From: Kryptolebias marmoratus
Lineage: Eukaryota > Chordata > Actinopteri > Cyprinodontiformes > Rivulidae
NCBI RefSeq assembly: GCF_001649575.2
Contig: NC_051444.1
Span: forward strand, 21,564,425 to 21,628,424
Direction: 5' to 3'
Length of the DNA: 64,000 bases
This document shows positions 60,001-64,000 of this stretch, one piece after another. Under the pieces are notes generated by a model. That model was not told the origin of the DNA. It made no database searches and saw only the letters and a list, made by a program, of their open reading frames with translations. A program made the translations under genes and the position numbers. Position 1 is the stretch's first letter. Each line of letters starts with the position of its first letter.

Positions 60001-61772
60001 ACAAACCGTACAAAAGGTCAAATTCGGCTTTTGATTCCTGTTTTGCCGTGTTACAACGTTAAACAGACAAAGAAGGAAGACGGGAATCTAAGGCTAAATT
60101 CAGCATGTGGGGCGTTGGCTTTGCGTTTCCAGCAGCTGGTTTTCTCCTCCACATCTGCTTGCATCTGGTTTTTGTTCTGCTTGACCTTAACTACACATCG
60201 GTCCTCCCTCTTCCTCCCTTCCTCTGTTCTGAAAGCCTCGGGCCCGTTAGCCTCGAGCCGTGCTTATCTTGAGAGACTCAGCCTTATAAAAGCAAACATT
60301 TTCTGTGCTGCTCAGACAGATTGTTCAGTTTATTAAATTGTGCACCTACCTGAGTGCTGGCCCATGACTGAGTGGCCCTGGCATGGATCTACAACTGGAG
60401 TTCAGTGGCAACGCACGATTTTCATCAGCCTTATCCTAAATGCTAATTGAAAACTCAACAACAGGAGTTTGAAGAAAGAAGTGGGAACCACTCAACAGGA
60501 ACAACTGGAACGTAAGCTCATATTTATGTACGTTCCTGCTGTAGTTTCTAAACAGTATTTGAGTTTGTCGCCGCACATCTGTGCAGCGTTGCTGAGGTTG
60601 AGCTTTTGAGTGAGTTCTCTCAGCAGGAATGCAGATAATCAGGCAGGAGATATTTGGGGTTTGTCTCTGTCTCTGGTTCGGTTGACTTGGCAGCCGCTGA
60701 GCTTGTTTTGTTTTTTTTCTCCTGTATAATCACCCCCACCAACAGTGACACACAAACAGTACAAACTGAACTTTACACGGCAAACAAAAGCAGCACAAGG
60801 TGATTGGCTGACTGGACGCTCACACTTATGAGTCACACAAACAAAAAAAGGTCCAAAGCCAAATATCAGATAAATTACAGATCATACTGCTGCTCGAGGC
60901 TGCAAGAGTTTTCTTCCCTCCCCGGAGAGTGAATTTGTAACATTTTAAAACTTTTGTATCTATTGGTTAGTGCACAGAAAGGCTGTTAGATCAAGTGTTC
61001 ATACAACACACACTGAATGTCAGAACCTGCTGTCGGCTGGTTTGAAAACGATCTGTCGAACAGATTTCAGTGTGGAAGCAGAAGTTGTCATTTCTCGCTT
61101 CTTCTGTGGAGCCAAACGTGTTGCCCAGGTTGCTTATATTTATCTTATAAACAAACAATATTGATTTAAAAGTATTTCATTTTTTCCGCTGATTGTTCTA
61201 TCCACTGCTTATCAGAAGTTTTATCAGCTGCAACAATCTTTTAACGCTGCTCAGTTCCCTTTGTGCTTTTGAGAGCTGTGAACCAAAACTCAAAATCAAA
61301 ACCTTTGAACCTTTGATTTATTTGTCGCCATTCTTTGGGGTTCGGAGATTGAGTATGTGTCTGAATACAAATACTTATAATTTTGTTGAGTGTTGAGTCT
61401 CCTTCACATCCAGCAGTTGGTAAAAAAAAATAAAGAAATAAAAATCAGGACACTCCTGACTCCATACGGTTTTAAATCTCATGGGTCTTTTCTGGTTAAA
61501 TAAAGGTTTAATACATAAAATAAAAGCCTATTTTCTTATGGTGAAGTTGTGGTTTTTAATCTTCATTACAAATGTATCAAATGACTCAGAAGTCACAACA
61601 GAAACTTTTTTGGACTTGCAGCAAATTCTGAATTTCAGCAGAAACGCTGCAGTACTTAATAGAAACTAGTTTGGTTTTTAACTTTTTTCTTTCTTTCTTT
61701 CTGTTTGCATTATGTCTTTGTGTTCGACAGAGAGGATTTACCAAACAGAACTTCACGGATCCCAACTTCTAA
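36976..61772 (+). CDS. pkp3: Plakophilin-3, armadillo-repeat desmosomal protein (13 coding exons, 772 aa)
   Basis: Desmosomal plaque protein that links desmoplakin, plakoglobin and desmosomal cadherins at epithelial cell-cell junctions; family members also occur in the nucleus and bind RNA-binding proteins. Thirteen GT-AG exons join in frame to 772 codons plus TAA (human PKP3: 797 aa, 13 exons). The head, residues 1-300, starts [12 protein letters not shown], like human PKP3, and contains [10 protein letters not shown] and basic Ser-rich stretches ([23 protein letters not shown]) that resemble kinase/14-3-3 sites. The armadillo domain, about 303-772, shows [53 protein letters not shown] and [15 protein letters not shown] at the spacing expected for plakophilins. 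The C-terminal KLHRDYK plus RGFTKQNF also fits PKP3, and the overall match favours PKP3 over PKP1, PKP2 and PKP4. The a/b paralogue is unresolved. Confidence 0.95.
37184..37230 (+). repeat. (AAAC)n microsatellite
   Basis: About eleven AAAC-type units beginning only 13 bp after the exon 1 donor. On the - strand this is a TTTG run. Confidence 0.95.
37280..38278 (+). repeat. Tandem-unit repeat, locus 3 (three units)
   Basis: A start segment with cacccgccgcccgacatgag and aaggcgggcgataat, then three diverged units. The landmark ttttaatgaa lies at 37371 and 37678, and its degenerate third copy is near 37955, giving spacings of about 307 and 277 bp. The end segment is aaaggtggcgggcgatatgc then attcc. 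Start and end share ggcgggcgata. Confidence 0.8.
41025..41245. mobile_element. Diverged hAT-like MITE
   Basis: Same family as 33705-33918: ctgctccaacacacctgatt on one arm, ccaggtgttttgaagcagga on the other, with aaaacatgcaggagagctgc and gacggagtttgacacatct near the right end. The ends are too eroded to define a target duplication. Confidence 0.6.
43368..43952. mobile_element. Probable solo LTR (585 bp)
   Basis: Starts TGTTACGAC and ends GTCGTAACA (perfect 9-bp inverted ends with TG...CA), and is flanked by direct repeats caag (43364-43367 and 43953-43956), consistent with a short target duplication. It contains tttgcatataaaa near the right side. No internal coding region or second copy is present. 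A DNA transposon with short inverted ends is the alternative. Confidence 0.55.
44992..45037 (+). repeat. (GT)23 microsatellite
   Basis: A perfect GT run of about 46 bp. Confidence 0.95.
45820..46310 (+). pseudogene. Tc1/mariner-like transposase remnant
   Basis: At 46128-46166 the frame reads [12 protein letters not shown] followed by an in-frame TAA, the block that holds the last catalytic acidic residue in Tc1-type transposases. Downstream, after a frame change, [20 protein letters not shown] matches the usual C-terminus (LVESMPRR.....AKGG). Frameshifts and stops make it non-functional. Confidence 0.7.
47326..47414 (+). CDS. pkp3: pkp3 coding exon 2
   Basis: Residues 66-95: [20 protein letters not shown] followed by a Ser/Pro/Arg stretch ending TRVMA. 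It lies 10.2 kb downstream of exon 1. Acceptor tttgtgtag, donor gtaagt. The phase (1 in, 0 out) fits both neighbours, which supports the call despite low intrinsic similarity. Confidence 0.82.
47590..47700 (+). repeat. LINE-like coding remnant
   Basis: attggaatagtttaccacag followed by cttcaggagactcttccact and ttaaggctcgtttgaaacct resembles the W.SLP......L..FK..L conserved end of non-LTR retrotransposon ORF2. Short and broken. Confidence 0.45.
47985..48245 (-). mobile_element. Antisense Tc1-like transposon remnant
   Basis: aagcccaaatcatcacccct, ccaccaccgttctgacagct and ggtatgaggtgtttgcagca are the reverse complement of the same Tc1-like central region found on + at 33400-33660 (gtggtggaagggtgatgatt, tgggctt). 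Confidence 0.7.
48822..49438 (+). CDS. pkp3: pkp3 coding exon 3 (head domain, 617 nt)
   Basis: Residues 96-300 plus two bases; most of the head. Ser/Arg/Gln-rich with [11 protein letters not shown] (about 138-148), [21 protein letters not shown] and [17 protein letters not shown]. Donor gtgaga inside a GAGTGA context: the exon ends GA and the next exon supplies G, giving Glu. Without splicing the frame stops at the TGA at 49440. Confidence 0.92.
49960..50310 (+). pseudogene. Tc1/mariner-like transposase remnant
   Basis: The frame reads [10 protein letters not shown], then [11 protein letters not shown] and [15 protein letters not shown], the block containing the second catalytic Asp of Tc1/mariner transposases. 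After a frame change, cctgcctgtagtcctgacct corresponds to PACSPDLS. The element is truncated and frameshifted. Confidence 0.7.
50359..50439 (+). mobile_element. 81-bp TTAA-bounded miniature element (MITE)
   Basis: Starts TTAACCCTCCCGTGGCCTCC and ends AGGGCTTCAGGAGAGTTGA (the right TTAA has mutated to TTGA). Same family as 17839-17913, in the opposite orientation. Confidence 0.65.
50637..50760 (+). CDS. pkp3: pkp3 coding exon 4
   Basis: Residues 301-342: [19 protein letters not shown] and [17 protein letters not shown], the first armadillo repeat. Acceptor ttgcatgtag, donor gtatgt; enters in phase 2 and leaves in phase 0. Confidence 0.95.
50761..51973 (+). other. pkp3: pkp3 intron 4
   Basis: 1.2 kb. 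About half is a degenerate Tc1-like element (51225-51740). A threefold repeat of the motif ttttttaaaatagta lies at 51134-51176. Confidence 0.8.
51225..51740 (+). mobile_element. Degenerate Tc1-like transposon
   Basis: [20 protein letters not shown] at about 51643-51702 is the Tc1 motif NTIPTVKHGGGSIMLWGCF with substitutions. Upstream sequence (aaacctctcagtagtaagga, ccaaggaactctccacacag) follows the usual order of such elements. No intact open frame. Confidence 0.7.
51974..52178 (+). CDS. pkp3: pkp3 coding exon 5
   Basis: Residues 343-410 (first base of 411): [36 protein letters not shown] and the next repeat up to EELQKTIT. Acceptor ctcaaag, donor gtggga, phase 1. Confidence 0.95.
52334..52493 (+). 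CDS. pkp3: pkp3 coding exon 6
   Basis: Residues 411-463 plus two bases: [16 protein letters not shown], then [12 protein letters not shown], matching the plakophilin pattern around EIFYN.TG.LRNLSS. Acceptor gggttgcag, donor gtgaag, phase 2. Confidence 0.95.
52494..54119 (+). other. pkp3: pkp3 intron 6
   Basis: 1.6 kb. Contains a LINE tail at 52884-52954; the remainder shows nothing recognisable. Intron 5 (52179-52333) is only 155 bp. Confidence 0.8.
52884..52954 (+). repeat. LINE-like 3' tail
   Basis: ggccaggactcccttggaaa followed by taatctcagtgggactttcc and tggtgaaataaagattaaat: a very common teleost retroposon 3' end. A related tail lies at 61450-61525. Confidence 0.6.
54120..54228 (+). 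CDS. pkp3: pkp3 coding exon 7
   Basis: Residues 464-500: [37 protein letters not shown]. The split Arg codon restores LRNLSS. Acceptor tttgtttag, donor gtaaca, phase 0. Confidence 0.95.
54229..57278 (+). other. pkp3: pkp3 intron 7 (3.0 kb)
   Basis: Non-coding. A short match to a Tc1-like terminal sequence (tacaccaatcaggcataa, about 54387-54404) and a dispersed repeat at 55850-56010. Nothing else is recognised. Confidence 0.75.
55850..56010. repeat. Dispersed repeat fragment
   Basis: tttatttatttatataatgc then aaagtaatctcagagcacta and gatctagattcaaatacagt, similar in layout to the fragment at 7860-8060. Confidence 0.45.
57279..57443 (+). CDS. pkp3: pkp3 coding exon 8
   Basis: Residues 501-555: [20 protein letters not shown], then the less conserved linker with [13 protein letters not shown]. 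Acceptor ttgttaag, donor gtgaag, phase 0. The intron after it is only 91 bp. Confidence 0.94.
57535..57708 (+). CDS. pkp3: pkp3 coding exon 9 (tandem acceptor)
   Basis: Residues 556-613: [20 protein letters not shown] through [15 protein letters not shown]. The 5' end has three consecutive in-frame cag acceptors (exon start 57535, 57538 or 57541), so zero, one or two Gln may be present. Donor gtaagt, phase 0. Confidence 0.93.
57888..58041 (+). CDS. pkp3: pkp3 coding exon 10
   Basis: Residues 614-664 plus one base: [20 protein letters not shown] and [19 protein letters not shown]. Acceptor tttgtgccag, donor gtacga, phase 1. It is followed by an 85-bp intron. Confidence 0.95.
58127..58322 (+). 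CDS. pkp3: pkp3 coding exon 11
   Basis: Residues 665-729 plus two bases: [51 protein letters not shown]. Acceptor ttcctggcag, donor gtcaga (non-optimal), phase 2. Confidence 0.95.
58323..58713 (+). other. pkp3: pkp3 intron 11
   Basis: 391 bp, T-rich. Nothing recognised. Introns 8 (57444-57534), 9 (57709-57887) and 10 (58042-58126) are all under 180 bp. Confidence 0.85.
58714..58801 (+). CDS. pkp3: pkp3 coding exon 12
   Basis: Residues 730-759: [29 protein letters not shown], the last armadillo helices. Acceptor ctggttcag, donor gtgagt, phase 0. Confidence 0.95.
58802..61730 (+). other. pkp3: pkp3 intron 12 (2.9 kb)
   Basis: Contains an open frame of 187 codons at 59093-59656 with no recognised domain, possibly starting in antisense Tc1-like sequence (ttagtttcatctgtccaaac), and a LINE tail at 61450-61525. 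The rest is unremarkable. Confidence 0.7.
61450..61525 (+). repeat. LINE-like 3' tail
   Basis: actcctgactccatacggtt, then ttaaatctcatgggtctttt and ctggttaaataaaggtttaa. Related to the tail at 52884-52954. Confidence 0.6.
61731..61772 (+). CDS. pkp3: pkp3 coding exon 13 (last, 13 residues)
   Basis: Encodes [13 protein letters not shown] and a TAA stop. It resembles the C-terminal KGYRKEDF end of mammalian PKP3. Acceptor tgttcgacag after a ttctttctttctttctg tract. It lies 2.9 kb from exon 12. Confidence 0.9.
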   Translation, partial: RGFTKQNFTDPNF

Positions 61773-62960
61773 TCTACAGACAACTTCCACGTCCAAGTCG
61801 CGGTGTGGGAAAATCAGACTGGATCTATAAGATGTGTTGAAGGTTTTTCTTCTGGTGTTTTGGGGGTAAACTGATCTGAGACAGGAGCTGTAATGTTTGT
61901 CATGATTTCACTGGTATGTTCTGTGTGGTTTTATGTGGTTTTGACTCCTGGCGCATGCATGGGTCCTCACTAACGAACAGACAGGGAAGCTTTGTGAACA
62001 GTGATGTGTTTAATTAACGTTGTGTGTATCAAAGTGCCTTTAACATTTTTTTGTCTTTACCTAATGTTGTACATACTTTAAAGGTTATTATTATTATTTT
62101 TTAACCTGACAGGTCTCCCTTTCGATGCGCTTACAGCTAAAAACAAAACGCAAAGCTGTCAGGTAGTGCCGTCACATAACGTCTTTAATAATTCAACAGG
62201 TAGATGGGTTGGTGTTTATTCACAGAGTGGTCCTTTCACGTTATCATAACTAATGCCGTTAGTGTTAGCTTTAACTTAGCCAGGATGGTTAGCTGGATGA
62301 ACTCTGGTAATCAAACATTAATTCCGTTCGCTTGGCCTTAAATGAATATTTTTCCTTGGCGCTATTATGTCCAAATGGAACAACATCAGAGTGAAGCAGG
62401 CGCTGCGGAGCCACCTGTTCATCACTGGAACAGCACACATCTGCTTTGGTGGAGAACATCTGGTGGATGTGTAAAACTCTCACCTGATTCCAAAGTGAAG
62501 CCGAATAAAAATGAGTTCACTGGCTTCGAGTGTTGTTTGTAGTTTCAGTATGAGTAAGAATCACAGAAAACGTGATATTAAAGCATTATTACCACAGCAG
62601 CTTTGACAGCACCACAACCGGGAGGTGGGAGGGACTCAGGTTTGGAATTTTAATGATTAAAAAAACAGACTGAAAACTGGAGCTACATACAGGTGCCTTT
62701 GCAAGTTGATATGACAAATATTGTTTAAGTTGTAAAAGAATCCATGTTAACAAAAGATGTAATTAGTGTGTCTGTCTGTAGTCCTGGTGATAAACACCGT
62801 CTGAAGTTCTGTCAGTTCTCGTTAAGCACTTCAGTAGTGGCTAATGTTAGTATGATAAAGCAGCTTTGTGTATTTCAAAGGTATTACAGTCAATGGAATC
62901 ATGTTAGAGAAATATTCTCAAAATAATTGGAATAAAAAGTGAAGCAATGGTTTACATGTC
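61773..62960 (+). other. pkp3: pkp3 3' UTR (extent estimated)
   Basis: Starts after the TAA stop. Canonical AATAAA signals lie at 62504-62509 and 62931-62936; the second is followed by T/G-rich sequence near 62965-63000, so cleavage close to 62950 is plausible. Transcript ends cannot be fixed from genomic sequence alone. Confidence 0.5.
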
Positions 62961-64000
62961 AACAACATGACTTTGTTTATCTGCCTTTGTTTTTGCTCGT
63001 ATCACTCCTGAGAATGACATGTAACTTCTCAGTGGAGTTTATTCACTTATTTTTCAGTTTAAGACATTTGATTGGCTGATTAGTTTACAGCTCGCAAGCT
63101 AAGCTCGGACAAAAGCTGTGCAAGAAAACGTGACTCGCAATAATCGTGTGAAAAATAAGAGTTTTCGACCAGAACAGTGGAACAAAGTCAGAGTCTTGAT
63201 CCTTCTGTGTCCAATAAAATCAGTCCATTCATTCTCCATTGTTTTCAGAGGGACAGACAGGACAGGGTGGGGGGTGGCTGTGTGGAAAAGCTCAGAGAGC
63301 AGTTCAAGGAAGGATGTGAGAGATCTCTAACCTTCAGACCTTTCAGGTTATCTGACAGAAGACATTACAGACCAGCTGGAGCCTTGAGCCGATAATCTTG
63401 CAGGAATGCAAAGAGAGGCTCAAAAAACTGCCTGGAACGAGACAAGAAGAAGGAGAGGGGCTTTGATATAGACACCACGCACAGCAGAAGGGAAATAATC
63501 CTCATTATTCCTCTTTTCTGGTCTGTTTTGACCTAAAATGTGGACGCTGAACAGGAACAAGTAGGTAAAAAGGCAGAATGGATGGTCTGTTTTGCACACA
63601 GCTGAGGCAGAATTAAGACTTTTACTTGACTTTTTGTTTTTCTCACAGTCTGTTTCTTAAGACGTTTAACTGTTTACTCCACACCGTCTCACTGTCTTAC
63701 TGATGTCTTAGTGCTGAGTTTCCAGCATTCTCCATCCTTCAGTGAGACCCAAGAATGAATCTTGTCACTATATGTTGTGTAAGTGTGTAAGCTCATTTTT
63801 GCTTCAGGTAACACCCTTACTCACCCATGTGACCCTGCATAGGATAAAGCAGGAGATGATGGACGAATGGGTGAGCAAAAACAGGAAGTAAAAAAGCAAC
63901 CTCGTTGCAGGAGTTGTGTGGTTACCTTTTTTGTGGGTCCTATAAACTTCCCAATTCAACCTATTTTAAAAATATTAAATATAGGATACTTCCAGAACAC
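62961..64000. other. Downstream flank of pkp3
   Basis: No exon recognised. At 63826-63875 gtgaccctgcataggataaa then gcagg resembles the tail of a teleost retroposon (gaccctg..aggataagcgg). Confidence 0.5.

Overview
The window is nuclear DNA of a ray-finned (teleost) fish. The evidence is vertebrate genes split into GT-AG exons, long AT-rich introns, many dinucleotide microsatellites, and a dense load of degenerate Tc1-like, hAT-like and tRNA-SINE repeats of the kinds common in teleosts. The species cannot be named from the sequence. There are no bacterial features: no operons, CRISPR arrays or rRNA/tRNA genes.

Two protein-coding genes are supported, both on the + strand. (1) cd81, a tetraspanin, has eight coding exons between 2618 and 24214 that join in frame to a 233-residue protein. 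A CpG-rich promoter region lies at about 1950-2840. (2) pkp3, plakophilin-3, has thirteen coding exons between 36976 and 61772 that join in frame to 772 residues: a basic Ser-rich head encoded by exons 1-3, then an armadillo-repeat domain encoded by exons 4-13. The a/b suffix left by the teleost genome duplication cannot be assigned for either gene. CD81 acts as a plasma-membrane organiser and PKP3 as a desmosomal plaque protein; their adjacency looks like inherited synteny, not a shared pathway.

Layout: 1-2293 upstream DNA with an antisense SINE fragment; 2294-2365 a possible short upstream exon; 2618-24214 cd81, where introns 1 (9.8 kb) and 2 (9.0 kb) make up most of the length; 24215-36975 the intergenic region (cd81 3' UTR, then a repeat cluster at about 27.8-34 kb, then the pkp3 promoter); 36976-61772 pkp3, with a 10.2 kb first intron and a 2.9 kb last intron; 61773-64000 the pkp3 3' UTR and flank.

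No new gene system is evident. The observations most worth a second look are: an ATG exon upstream of cd81 that could extend CD81 in frame; a family of roughly 0.25-0.3 kb tandem units at three loci in both orientations; two copies of a TTAA-bounded miniature element in opposite orientations; a hAT-like miniature element with an intact 8-bp target duplication; a probable solo LTR in pkp3 intron 1; a triple tandem splice acceptor at pkp3 exon 9; and several CTCF-like motifs. All splice sites and repeat identities were read by eye without a database search.
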